29,682 nt of DNA from a virus. Where the stretch lies: IMG/VR virus record IMGVR_UViG_3300042695_000486, positions 1 to 29,682 of that record; one strand, written 5' to 3'. Of this stretch, positions 7,013 to 13,987 are shown piece after piece. Numbering within the stretch: position 1 is the first letter of the stretch; each line of letters starts with the position of its first letter. Position numbers and translations under genes: made by a program. The notes under the pieces are model-generated. The model had not been told where the DNA came from and ran no database searches. It saw only the letters and a program-made list of their open reading frames with translations.

Positions 7013-7083
7013 TATGCCGAATCACAGAAAACTCAGAGAAGAACAGGAAGGCCCATGCAGTTGGGTCCAGCGTCTGGTTCGCC
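6955..7083 (+). other. integron attC-like recombination site 2
   Basis: R''-like GACGAAC (6955-6961), spacer GACCAA, left arm at 6968-6986 (GCTGACCCGCTGCATGGGC). The right arm at 7051-7071 pairs along the whole length, with one G-T pair and two unpaired bases (7061, 7067). Then GTCTG and R' GTTCGCC (7077-7083). Same architecture as site 1 but different arm sequence, as expected for attC sites that share structure, not sequence. Confidence 0.8.
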
Positions 7084-7340
7084 GTTGGCGGTGGACACGC
7101 AGAGAGCGCGACATCATCCAGAACTGTGGATGCGTGACCTACTGCCCGAAGTGCCACGACATGCTCAACGATCAAGCCTACTGGCTGGCGAGCAATGGCG
7201 ACGGACTTGGAACCTACAAGTGCCGACTCTGCGGGAATGTCAGCGAGTGGCATTTCGGCATCGCTCCCGTGGCGCTGCTGATCTACTCGGCTCACACGAA
7301 GCATACGGCGAACGATCAAGTGGAGGCACGCCGACCATGA
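7014..7340 (+). CDS. cassette zinc-ribbon-like protein (108 aa)
   Basis: Cysteines form a zinc-ribbon-like set: CGC, CPKC (residues about 43-51) and CRLC near 75-80 (YKCRLCGNVSEWHFG). The N-terminal 25 residues are encoded inside attC 2, so the native start may lie further in. The C-terminus HTANDQVEARRP is attC-encoded. The stop overlaps the next ATG (ATGA). GC-rich; role unknown, metal binding inferred. Confidence 0.6.
   Translation: MPNHRKLREEQEGPCSWVQRLVRRWRWTRRERDIIQNCGCVTYCPKCHDMLNDQAYWLASNGDGLGTYKCRLCGNVSEWHFGIAPVALLIYSAHTKHTANDQVEARRP
7307..7336 (+). other. half attC-like site
   Basis: GGCGAAC, spacer GATCAA and left arm GTGGAGGCACGCC match the left halves of the neighbouring attC-like sites; the first ten arm bases equal those of site 1. 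I find no matching right arm downstream before 7470, so this is a left half only, perhaps left by deletion. Confidence 0.45.
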
Positions 7341-7612
7341 ATGCTCGAATACAGAAAGAAGCCAAACGTCTAGGTCTTGGAATCCGCCCCGGCGGGAAAT
7401 ACGTTCGAGGAGGGTGGACTGACGGAATGCCCGGAAAATGGGTGTTCAGCACCTACCCGCTCGATCCGTCTGGAAACGAAAAAGAGGAGGACATGGGACA
7501 CTGCGACGACAACGCCGAGGACGCCATCGAGCAGCTGGGCAAGGACGCTGAGTATTTCTTCGCTAACGTCACAACGCACGCGCCGGGAGCCAATGAGAAG
7601 CCTTTGAAATGA
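7337..7612 (+). CDS. cassette hypothetical protein (91 aa)
   Basis: Starts in the previous stop (ATGA). N-terminal MNARIQKEAKRLGLGIRPGGKY is basic; the acidic middle (DNAEDAIEQLGKDAEYFF) is helical. The last residues (THAPGANEKPLK) are encoded by attC-like site 4 of the island. GC-rich codon use unlike the AT-rich phage genes. Not recognised. Confidence 0.6.
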   Translation: MNARIQKEAKRLGLGIRPGGKYVRGGWTDGMPGKWVFSTYPLDPSGNEKEEDMGHCDDNAEDAIEQLGKDAEYFFANVTTHAPGANEKPLK

Positions 7613-7655
7613 AACTGGAGAGCTAGTCTCGGTCGTGTGCCGTGGCTTGTTCTCG
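7561..7655 (+). other. integron attC-like recombination site, weaker
   Basis: R''-like CGCTAAC (7561-7567), arm GCACGCGCCGGGAG (7576-7589), right arm CTCGGTCGTGTGCC (7628-7641), R' GTTCTCG (7649-7655). Arms pair for about 10-12 bp with two G-T pairs and two bulges. The order and spacing match sites 1 and 2, but pairing is less perfect. Confidence 0.55.
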
Positions 7656-7691
7656 CTCTTCCGAATTACCAACCAACCTACAAATCACGAT

Positions 7692-7946
7692 ATGACGATA
7701 CGAATCACAAAATGGAACGGACTCTGCCTCACGGCGGAAAAGAAACACCGCTGGTGCCTGAAAATATGGTGGCTGGGCAAATGGTGGGGACGCTGCGGCT
7801 TCTCATCCAGCGGGCGGGACTTCTACCACACGGATGTTAGCTACTACCATCACGGATGGACTCGGACGCGCCGGACGTGGATCGGCCCGATCATGGTCGA
7901 AGCTGAAAAGTCCCTGACGTGGGGAATCATTTCCGGAGAACAGTAA
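7692..7946 (+). CDS. cassette Trp-rich small protein (84 aa)
   Basis: Starts after the R' box of the preceding attC-like site, as a cassette ORF should. Very Trp/Arg-rich (HRWCLKIWWLGKWWGRCGF, WTRTRRTWIGP). The pattern of alternating aromatic strands suggests a small beta-sheet protein. No attC follows; the island seems cut at about 7950-8010, where phage sequence and promoters resume. Confidence 0.55.
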   Translation: MTIRITKWNGLCLTAEKKHRWCLKIWWLGKWWGRCGFSSSGRDFYHTDVSYYHHGWTRTRRTWIGPIMVEAEKSLTWGIISGEQ

Positions 7947-8037
7947 CTTATGACCCCCAATAAGTGTCCATAACCATGCCGGAATCAATTATGCGCTTTC
8001 CTTACTACATTCTTAAAAACTAGAACACAATAACACA

Positions 8038-8598
8038 ATGAGCAAAACGCTAATTACAACACTGTCGGTTCTTGGAGGTGTCATCCTCCTTGGAGTAATC
8101 CTTTTGGTTTCCGTTCTGGGAAGCTTCAACTCTTACACAAGATTTGAGAATCTTGCAAAAGCAGCACAAACGGATAATAAGAATATCCTTGATAACACTC
8201 GAAAATCCATTCGGGAAGCTGCCAACGTATCGGACAAGGAAGTGGAAGCCCTTACCAATATCATCACGGGTTATGCCGATGCAAGAGGGGGTAATACTGC
8301 CGGGGATGGTCAACTTGTCACTGTAGGTATGGTGACGGAAGCAGTCCCAAGTATCCAAGGTATTGAAACGCTGAAGAATCTCCAGAACATCGTGGTTGCA
8401 GGACGAAAGGATTGGCAAATGGCACAAACACGATTGGTTGATATCAAACGACAAGCGGATAATATGATTGGAACCGTACCATCTGGAACCATTCTGAAAT
8501 GGTTTGGTAAAAAGGAAATTGAAATTATCATCGTAACTTCCAAGGAAACCGAAGGTAATTTTGCCACTGGTGAGGATAATTCCAATTGGGTTGAGTGA
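8038..8598 (+). CDS. LemA-family membrane-anchored protein (186 aa)
   Basis: N-terminal hydrophobic helix at residues about 8-29 followed by FNSYTRFENLAKAAQTDNKN, then a long helical region and RKDWQMAQTRLVDIKRQADN, FGKKEIEI and TSKETEGNF. This matches phage LemA-like proteins: an N-terminal anchor and a helical bundle outside the membrane. The bacterial role of LemA is poorly known, and phage versions are uncharacterised. The stop overlaps the next gene (TGATG). First gene after the GC-rich island; module at 8013-8023. Confidence 0.75.
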   Translation: MSKTLITTLSVLGGVILLGVILLVSVLGSFNSYTRFENLAKAAQTDNKNILDNTRKSIREAANVSDKEVEALTNIITGYADARGGNTAGDGQLVTVGMVTEAVPSIQGIETLKNLQNIVVAGRKDWQMAQTRLVDIKRQADNMIGTVPSGTILKWFGKKEIEIIIVTSKETEGNFATGEDNSNWVE

Positions 8599-9668
8599 TG
8601 AGCGGATACTGGATATTCCTGTTGATGATAATCCCCGTGATCGCGGGGGTTGTCTCATGGCAAAAGTTCCACACAATTGAATTGTGGGAATCGGCAACAA
8701 GCGTGGGAGCGGCACTGGTTGTGATCATCTCTGTTTTTGGCATATCACAATGTAGCCTGAGTCATGATACTTATACCGAATCCGGTAGGATTATGTCGGT
8801 TGTCCACACTCCTAAATGGAAGGCTGAATGGACGGAGACGGAGACATACACCACAACCGATTCCAAGGGTAAATCCCATACACATACAAGACTGGTTACA
8901 AGAAGAAAAACACATTCCCCCACATGGGTTGCAGATACGACAATCGGTAGTATGCAAATCACGGAAGGATATTTTAATTACATTGGGAGACAACATGGAA
9001 TTCGTAAAGAGTTGGGGTATCGTCCCGATTATGATTCAGGAGATAGATATGATTATCATTCCACGGTATCTGATGATCCCGAATTTTGTGATTATCCGGT
9101 CAATGGAACTGCCATGTGGTTAAATCCAATCCTAACCCAAAAGGGATTGCGTGGATATGAAAAGCTATCAGACAATGAAATCCAACAATACGGACTATTT
9201 GATTATCCGAACCATGATAAATTCAAGTCATCCCGATTGTTGGGGGGTGTTCCCCTAAGCCATTGGGATTGGGATAAGATGAATACCTATCTATATGATC
9301 AAAGGGGGGTGAATGTTCTCATGGTCAAATTGGGTAGCATTGATACTGCCAAGAAATTCCAACAACATTGGAAGAACGGTAGGAAGAATGATCTGGTTCT
9401 ATGCTATGGTGATGGTTGGTCTTATGTGTTTGGATGGACTGATAAGGAACTGGTTAAGATGAATCTTCAGACGATCTTGTTGGATAATCCAATTGATATT
9501 AATATCATACCTTTGATAAAATCGGAAATTCTGAAAAATTACAAGCCTCATAATTGGGAGCAATATCAGGACGATGAATTTGTGGTAGAGACTTGGATGA
9601 TCGTCACGGCATTTCTCCTGATGATCGCAACCCAAGCAGGACTCTACTACAAGTTCCATAAAAACTAG
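8598..9668 (+). CDS. membrane protein coupled to LemA (356 aa)
   Basis: Two N-terminal transmembrane helices (residues about 4-20 and 33-53), a large soluble middle, and a C-terminal helix (ETWMIVTAFLLMIATQAGLYYKF). The soluble part starts with a Thr/Lys/His-rich strand region (TETYTTTDSKGKSHTHTR). ATG 8598 overlaps the LemA stop; a GTG at 8595 is possible but unnecessary. A two-gene operon suggests a shared envelope function. Ends -FHKN* in the module at 9658. Confidence 0.75.
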   Translation: MSGYWIFLLMIIPVIAGVVSWQKFHTIELWESATSVGAALVVIISVFGISQCSLSHDTYTESGRIMSVVHTPKWKAEWTETETYTTTDSKGKSHTHTRLVTRRKTHSPTWVADTTIGSMQITEGYFNYIGRQHGIRKELGYRPDYDSGDRYDYHSTVSDDPEFCDYPVNGTAMWLNPILTQKGLRGYEKLSDNEIQQYGLFDYPNHDKFKSSRLLGGVPLSHWDWDKMNTYLYDQRGVNVLMVKLGSIDTAKKFQQHWKNGRKNDLVLCYGDGWSYVFGWTDKELVKMNLQTILLDNPIDINIIPLIKSEILKNYKPHNWEQYQDDEFVVETWMIVTAFLLMIATQAGLYYKFHKN

Positions 9669-9682
9669 CGTATAATCGAAGT

Positions 9683-9928
9683 ATGAAACCAACAATCAGT
9701 CTGATTAAGTCCATCATTTGGAAAATGTATTATCACCTATCTTTAGGCAAGGATTACCAATCCAGTATGAAGAGTGCATCCAACATCTTCTCCAACGTGA
9801 TCGACTCCACGAACGGTAGGGTGTCGCATTTCCATAACATCAAAGGTGATCGCATTCGGGGATGGCATAAGCGAATCAAGTTCAATGTCAATGTCACACA
9901 ACATCCTTTAATCTCAAAATATTATTAA
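9683..9928 (+). CDS. small basic protein (81 aa)
   Basis: First of five close genes (9683-10910) driven by the module at 9658, whose -10 here is ATAAT. Basic, His-rich C-terminus (KGDRIRGWHKRIKFNVNV). No domain recognised. Confidence 0.65.
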   Translation: MKPTISLIKSIIWKMYYHLSLGKDYQSSMKSASNIFSNVIDSTNGRVSHFHNIKGDRIRGWHKRIKFNVNVTQHPLISKYY

Positions 9929-9929
9929 T

Positions 9930-10193
9930 ATGATGACTGATATTTACAAAATCGGAGAATACACCATCTTAATTGAACGTGATGAAGATGATGATGATTT
10001 CTGGTATTATCATAATGTAATTCTACCAAGCGGAGAACAACATATGTTAGATACTTGCAGAAATATCAATGATAAGGATATTGCGGCGTTTATATCATTC
10101 TATGAAGTCCATGATAGATTTCCAACACGCAAGGATCACCCAACGAACAAGGTCGGGGGACTGAATGCCAAGAGAATTCTTGAGATTAAATAA
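9930..10193 (+). CDS. acidic hypothetical protein (87 aa)
   Basis: Starts 1 nt after the previous stop; ATG 9933 is an alternative. MTDIYKIGEYTILIERDEDDDDFWYY is a beta hairpin with an acidic patch; then a helix and a basic tail. Not recognised. Confidence 0.65.
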   Translation: MMTDIYKIGEYTILIERDEDDDDFWYYHNVILPSGEQHMLDTCRNINDKDIAAFISFYEVHDRFPTRKDHPTNKVGGLNAKRILEIK

Positions 10194-10197
10194 TACC

Positions 10198-10452
10198 ATG
10201 TCCCAATGTAGATACTGTCAGTCCTCATCATATGGTCTAGGATGTCCCGCTTCCCCTTATGGAAAGCATGAACACTTTGATGATGAAAGGAAATGTGAAT
10301 TTTGTGGACAGACAGGCTATGGTGCAGGATGCACACTTAGTCCCGTGAAGAAGCACAAGCATGGTAGTGGCAAGAACAAGTGTAGGTGGTGTGGAAATAC
10401 GGCATCCGGTCATGGTTGCATTCATTCCCCAAGTGGATATCACGAAAAATAA
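10198..10452 (+). CDS. triple CxxC...C...H repeat protein, zinc-binding candidate (84 aa)
   Basis: Three tandem copies of C-x2-C-x8-C-x3-SP-x3-H(xH): C4/C7/C16/H24, C33/C36/C45/H53 and C62/C65/C74/H82, each with a GxGC and SP step. Each copy has four candidate ligands for one zinc ion. The whole protein is repeats, so it is likely a small binding or scaffold protein. The start at 10198 is chosen because it gives the first C4 repeat directly; no Shine-Dalgarno. Zinc binding is inferred from the residues. Confidence 0.75.
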   Translation: MSQCRYCQSSSYGLGCPASPYGKHEHFDDERKCEFCGQTGYGAGCTLSPVKKHKHGSGKNKCRWCGNTASGHGCIHSPSGYHEK

Positions 10453-10453
10453 T

Positions 10454-10645
10454 ATGAAAGAAATTAAATTTGATAATGATTTTAAGTTGGGTAAAGCAAC
10501 ACATAGGAATCTAGGAGTTGTTGAAATAACCGAAGCATGTCTATTTATGCAGGATTGTAATCCCGATGCTTCAACTCTTTATGTTGAACACGATGGCGAT
10601 ATTAAAGAAGTATCTCACAATATGATGATTCCTCAATCAAAATAA
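10454..10645 (+). CDS. hypothetical protein (63 aa)
   Basis: ATG 1 nt after the previous stop (AATATG). A beta-rich sequence (MKEIKFDNDFKLGKATHRNL, STLYVEHDGDIKEV). Not recognised; operon position supports it. Confidence 0.65.
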   Translation: MKEIKFDNDFKLGKATHRNLGVVEITEACLFMQDCNPDASTLYVEHDGDIKEVSHNMMIPQSK

Positions 10646-10646
10646 T

Positions 10647-10910
10647 ATGAAAGCATTGACAAAAGAACAATTGGAAGAACTTGGTTTCACGGTTAAGGAA
10701 AGACAACTTAAAAAAGGATTGAAAATTGATATCTATTGGGATGGTTGTTATTCTGATTATATCGGGCATTACGAAGAGTATCCATCGTTTAGGGATATCA
10801 TTGGAAACGTAGTGAGAGAGGTTGGAAACGAAACGGACAGGCTATGGAAGAACCGTTTGATGGAGAGGTTGTTTGGTGATGCGAACGACACTATCTATTA
10901 CGATATGTGA
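10647..10910 (+). CDS. hypothetical protein (87 aa)
   Basis: Last gene of the 9683 operon. An N-terminal helix (MKALTKEQLEELGFTVKER) precedes beta strands; the C-terminus is charged. Not recognised. Confidence 0.65.
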   Translation: MKALTKEQLEELGFTVKERQLKKGLKIDIYWDGCYSDYIGHYEEYPSFRDIIGNVVREVGNETDRLWKNRLMERLFGDANDTIYYDM

Positions 10911-10936
10911 ATTAAAAAATAGCACACACTGTTCTC

Positions 10937-11125
10937 ATGCCGAATAAAACATTTACAATCAAACAAGTTCGAGAATATGTTGAAGGGTGGTTGGGAGTAG
11001 AGGATGATATGCAAGCCCTGAACATGAATCAGATCAAGGCAATGCTGAACAATTCTCTGGTATGCGTGGACGATCCAAGCGATGGGATTGAGGATTATGT
11101 GGCGCGAAGTTTGGATAAAAACTAA
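10937..11125 (+). CDS. hypothetical protein (62 aa)
   Basis: The promoter module at 10912 is a variant (TTAAAAAATAG). The protein is helical and acidic with IKQVREYVEGWLGVEDDMQAL. Ends -LDKN*, where the AAC TAA belongs to the next module at 11115. Confidence 0.65.
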   Translation: MPNKTFTIKQVREYVEGWLGVEDDMQALNMNQIKAMLNNSLVCVDDPSDGIEDYVARSLDKN

Positions 11126-11139
11126 ATTATAATCAACCC

Positions 11140-11325
11140 ATGGAAGATTTCGTAGATAAATTTGAGGAGTGGACAGATGAAGAACTCACCAAAAGATGGA
11201 ACTATCTGGAAACCTGCAAGCTTTCCCATTATGTGGAACAAACGATGGATGCTATTGAGGCAAGTCTTAGCTATCGGAGAGTGGAAGCTTGGGATGCGGA
11301 TGGTAAGATTACCCAAAGGGGTTAA
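11140..11325 (+). CDS. helical protein (61 aa)
   Basis: Acidic start MEDFVDKFEEWTDEELTKRW, helical throughout. The -10 is TATAAT, the best consensus match in the window. Not recognised. Confidence 0.65.
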   Translation: MEDFVDKFEEWTDEELTKRWNYLETCKLSHYVEQTMDAIEASLSYRRVEAWDADGKITQRG

Positions 11326-11346
11326 AAACTAGACGATACTTGAGCC

Positions 11347-11685
11347 ATGAAGAGAACAACAATCAACAGAATCCAAAGGAAGCGAGAGCATCGCTATGAA
11401 ATTCTTAGACGGGTATTTTCAAATTTTTATGGTTTGAAGGACATGACACTCCCCAAAGCTATTGAAATCCTGAAACCACACAGGGGAGAGATTGCTGCTG
11501 AACTTCGCTATCTGAATTGGTATGATCAAATGAGGGGGTGGATGCCTTTAGATAATAGAAAGGGAGTGGATACCTATGGATATGAATCGGAAGAATCAAT
11601 CCTTATCAATCTTCAATATATTTCTGATCGTTTCCCCGCACAATTCCGCCTTCAATGGGTGCTGGATTTGCTGGATAAAAACTAG
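11347..11685 (+). CDS. hypothetical protein (112 aa)
   Basis: A basic helical N-terminus (MKRTTINRIQRKREHRYEIL) then an aromatic region. It ends -LLDKN*, from the module at 11675. Not recognised; DNA or RNA binding possible from charge only. Confidence 0.65.
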   Translation: MKRTTINRIQRKREHRYEILRRVFSNFYGLKDMTLPKAIEILKPHRGEIAAELRYLNWYDQMRGWMPLDNRKGVDTYGYESEESILINLQYISDRFPAQFRLQWVLDLLDKN

Positions 11686-11699
11686 AACACAATAACGCC

Positions 11700-11972
11700 A
11701 TGACCAAACAATACTACATGTTCATTCCTCTGGACATTGACAAGGAAAAGAACACCCGATTCGTTGTGGAGACGGATGGGATTCCTACTGGTAATCTATT
11801 CTCTGGTAGGGTCATCGCAAGGAACAAGAAAGCTTACTGGTATTTGGGAAGAGAATCGGATCAATGGGCAAATCCCATTGCGGATATGAAGAACGGCAGC
11901 AAGCCATCTTTCCTTCCCATCAATCTGGATGAGGCGATTGCGAAATTTGATGAGCATTGCATCGAAGGATAA
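11700..11972 (+). CDS. hypothetical protein (90 aa)
   Basis: MTKQYYMFIPLDIDKEKNTR opens a beta-rich fold with a Trp/Tyr centre (KKAYWYLGRESDQWANP). Followed after 4 nt by 11977, with which it shares a promoter. Not recognised. Confidence 0.65.
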   Translation: MTKQYYMFIPLDIDKEKNTRFVVETDGIPTGNLFSGRVIARNKKAYWYLGRESDQWANPIADMKNGSKPSFLPINLDEAIAKFDEHCIEG

Positions 11973-11976
11973 AATT

Positions 11977-12609
11977 ATGAGAAACGTTAATATACCTAAA
12001 GCCAGAGTCTATATTCGCGCCGATGCATTCGGTGGTAATGAGACTGATTTTGAACCTGCGTGGTTACTCAGTGTCAGAGCAATGCGGAATCGTCCGTTCT
12101 GCTTTCAAGTTTGGGTAGATCGATTTGCTGCTTGTTTCGACAAGATTCCCCCTCAATGTGTCTATCACTATGAGCCGAATGGTGAACAAGTTAATCTTCC
12201 GCTTCATAAAGTGCAAATGTGGGAGTGTTTAACGGGTAGTATCGAGGTTTGGCAGAAAAGTCAGCTTGCAGATGTCCCTATGTTGGTGAATATGGGGAAA
12301 GGTTGCGCCCCCATGACTGGACATTACTGGTTCACCATTGATTTCCTTCCAGAAGGACAAGCTGCTGGGATGATTGACATTGGCGATGTGGAACTTCTTG
12401 AAGAACACAAGGAGGGGAATGTTGTGAAGTTGTCAAATGGACAAATTGCAATCTATCCAAACAACCGTTTGAAATGGTTGCCAATCAGTCTTACTCCGAA
12501 AGGTGCAGTGGAGCGCATACCTGATTGGAATGTCGCTACAAACGAACAATGGGATGACTGGTGGCAAGACTCAACAGAAATCCTTGGGGATGCTAAATGG
12601 GCTTACTAA
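11977..12609 (+). CDS. hypothetical protein (210 aa)
   Basis: The start at 11977 is used because the upstream in-frame ATG at 11929 overlaps the previous gene. Long Cys- and Trp-containing soluble protein (IPKARVYIRADAFGGNETDF, EQWDDWWQDSTEIL). Two halves seem to repeat a beta layout but no domain is recognised. No promoter of its own. Confidence 0.7.
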   Translation: MRNVNIPKARVYIRADAFGGNETDFEPAWLLSVRAMRNRPFCFQVWVDRFAACFDKIPPQCVYHYEPNGEQVNLPLHKVQMWECLTGSIEVWQKSQLADVPMLVNMGKGCAPMTGHYWFTIDFLPEGQAAGMIDIGDVELLEEHKEGNVVKLSNGQIAIYPNNRLKWLPISLTPKGAVERIPDWNVATNEQWDDWWQDSTEILGDAKWAY

Positions 12610-12642
12610 CATGCTCTTTAAAAACTAGACTACACTGACAAC

Positions 12643-12956
12643 ATGAAGACAAGACCAAGAGCGATGAGAAGCTTTCCACCCGTTCTCTGAATCAGATGAC
12701 GGAAATCGTCTCTCTGGCATGGAATGGTGCAGGTAATCGCGGCGGGAACATGTTCTACCTTGCCCAAGGTGCGACGGAATTCTGGACTAGGGGCAATGGC
12801 ACTGGTGGATCGAACAAAGACCTTGGACGTAAGGCATACTCCGCTGAATTCGGCTTGGGTATGGAGAACAAGAGAAGCTTTGTATCTGCTCTTGTCAATC
12901 CCGTGGAGCGTGAGAAGCTTATCAAGCGGGGTGATCTGGTTCTTACTGCTGGATGA
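12643..12956 (+). pseudogene. gene with a frameshift a few codons after its start
   Basis: The ATG at the canonical 15-nt spacing (12643) gives only 15 aa. Adding one base after ATG AAG AC joins it to a clean frame reading KTKSDEKLSTRSLNQMTEIV and continuing to TGA 12954-12956 (about 104 aa). As written, translation could begin only at ATG 12696 (86 aa). The body (GGNMFYLAQGATEFWTRGNG, GGSNKDLG) is Gly/Asn-rich. Family not recognised. Confidence 0.6.
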
Positions 12957-12962
12957 TAGATT

Positions 12963-13068
12963 TGGGGTGTGCGACTAATGGTATGTCGGCATGTGGTCGC
13001 AACAGACATGATATCCACTGTCTGCCAGACGAGTCAGCGATGGAGGTTCAAGTCCTCCCGCCCCAACC
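12963..13068 (+). ncRNA. tRNA-like RNA with aberrant anticodon and variable arms
   Basis: Acceptor TGGGGTG (12963-12969) pairs fully with CGCCCCA (13059-13065), one G-T pair. D-arm CGAC/GTCG with a GG-containing 9-nt loop (12972-12988). T-arm GGAGG-TTCAAGT-CCTCC (13042-13058) has the canonical loop. Discriminator A, then CC. The centre is abnormal: CATGT/ACATG closes an 11-nt loop, followed by an extra hairpin at 13017-13034 (ACTGTCT/AGACAGT-like with one bulge). No readable 7-nt anticodon loop. Either a tRNA pseudogene, a tRNA with an insert, or a tRNA mimic. Confidence 0.55.
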
Positions 13069-13113
13069 TTTTAAAAACTAGATTAAGATTTGGTCGTAAC
13101 GAGAAAGAAACAT

Positions 13114-13428
13114 ATGAAAAAAGTAATCGAAGGAAAAGTCTATAACACGGAAACCGCAACTGAAATTGATTATTATTCCAATAATTATTATTCAACGGAT
13201 TTCAATCATTACACTGAATCGCTTTACAAAACCAAGAAGGGGAATTACTTTCTATATGGTTCTGGTAATGCCATGAGCAAATATTCATGTCCAGTTGGAA
13301 ACAACGGGCGGGGAGGTTCTTCTGATATCATCGCCCTAAGCGAATCAGAAGCCATGGAATGGATGGAAAAGTATGGGGATGCTGATATCACGGAGAAAGA
13401 ATTTTCCCATGCTCTGGTAGAGGCTTGA
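13114..13428 (+). CDS. conserved mobile-element/phage protein (104 aa)
   Basis: MKKVIEGKVYNTETATEIDY, then TESLYKTKKGNYFLYGSG and LSESEAMEWMEKYGDAD match a small conserved family seen in phages and integrative elements, function unknown. The start is odd: the module at 13071-13081 would place a start at 13096, where GTA stands, in frame with ATG 13114 six codons on. The gene therefore starts 33 nt after the module, unlike its neighbours. Confidence 0.75.
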   Translation: MKKVIEGKVYNTETATEIDYYSNNYYSTDFNHYTESLYKTKKGNYFLYGSGNAMSKYSCPVGNNGRGGSSDIIALSESEAMEWMEKYGDADITEKEFSHALVEA

Positions 13429-13439
13429 GTGTCAAAAAC

Positions 13440-13510
13440 AGCTTCCGATTAATCCCGCTCGGACGGGAAAAATGCTGAGACGGAAGGAACGGGAATAGCA
13501 TTACGCCCGA
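13440..13510 (+). ncRNA. candidate pseudoknot RNA
   Basis: In an 88-nt gene-free gap. Three helices: CTTCCG (13442-13447) with CGGAAG (13481-13486); TCCCG (13453-13457) with CGGGA (13464-13468); AATGCT (13471-13476) with AGCATT (13497-13502). The first helix's 3' strand lies in the loop of the third, which makes a pseudoknot. It could be an independent RNA or a 3' element of the upstream mRNA. Not recognised as a known riboswitch. Confidence 0.4.
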
Positions 13511-13541
13511 CCACTTTTAAAAACTAGATTAAGATTTGGAT

Positions 13542-13775
13542 ATGAAAAATATCTCTAAAAAGATACTAGCAGTGATTGAAATTGCGGAGCAAAACAATTA
13601 TAGGGTATCCCATTGTCACGATTGTATTTTCATTACCAAAGGTAAGACGAATCGTTCAAGGGGAATTCAGGTTTGGGAGGATATGACAGCTACTAGATGT
13701 GATGTTGATATATCATACGCAAATAAACTGAAAACAAAAAAAGACATGTTGAAAGCTTTGGGGTTGGAGGAATAA
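13542..13775 (+). CDS. hypothetical protein (77 aa)
   Basis: ATG 13542 keeps the 15-nt rule (a TTG at 13536 is rejected). A helix (KNISKKILAVIEIAEQNN) then beta strands with HCHDC (residues about 29-33). Followed by TAA supplied by the module at 13772. Not recognised. Confidence 0.7.
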   Translation: MKNISKKILAVIEIAEQNNYRVSHCHDCIFITKGKTNRSRGIQVWEDMTATRCDVDISYANKLKTKKDMLKALGLEE

Positions 13776-13796
13776 AAACTAGATTAATATTTGAAC

Positions 13797-13973
13797 ATGC
13801 AGACGCAACAACAAATGTTCTACCAATCCCAACGGAAAATCGCTGAACGATACCATGCCATTGATTGGATTGCAAAGCAGGACAACAAGCCGACATTGGA
13901 AGAATTGGAAATCCTACGGAAAAAGAATCCCGCATGGAACTCGTATCCTGAAGCATTCGCTTTTAAAAACTAA
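13797..13973 (+). CDS. small helical protein (58 aa)
   Basis: Gln-rich N-terminus (MQTQQQMFYQSQRKIAERYH) and a helical body (LEELEILRKKNP). Ends -FKN* from AAA AAC TAA of the module. Its -10 is TTAATAT. Not recognised. Confidence 0.65.
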   Translation: MQTQQQMFYQSQRKIAERYHAIDWIAKQDNKPTLEELEILRKKNPAWNSYPEAFAFKN

Positions 13974-13987
13974 ACCACAATCAAACC

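Noticed and set aside
7370-7672. Reverse-strand ORF in the GC-rich island
   Set aside because: Typical antisense shadow of GC-rich coding sequence, and it spans an attC-like site.
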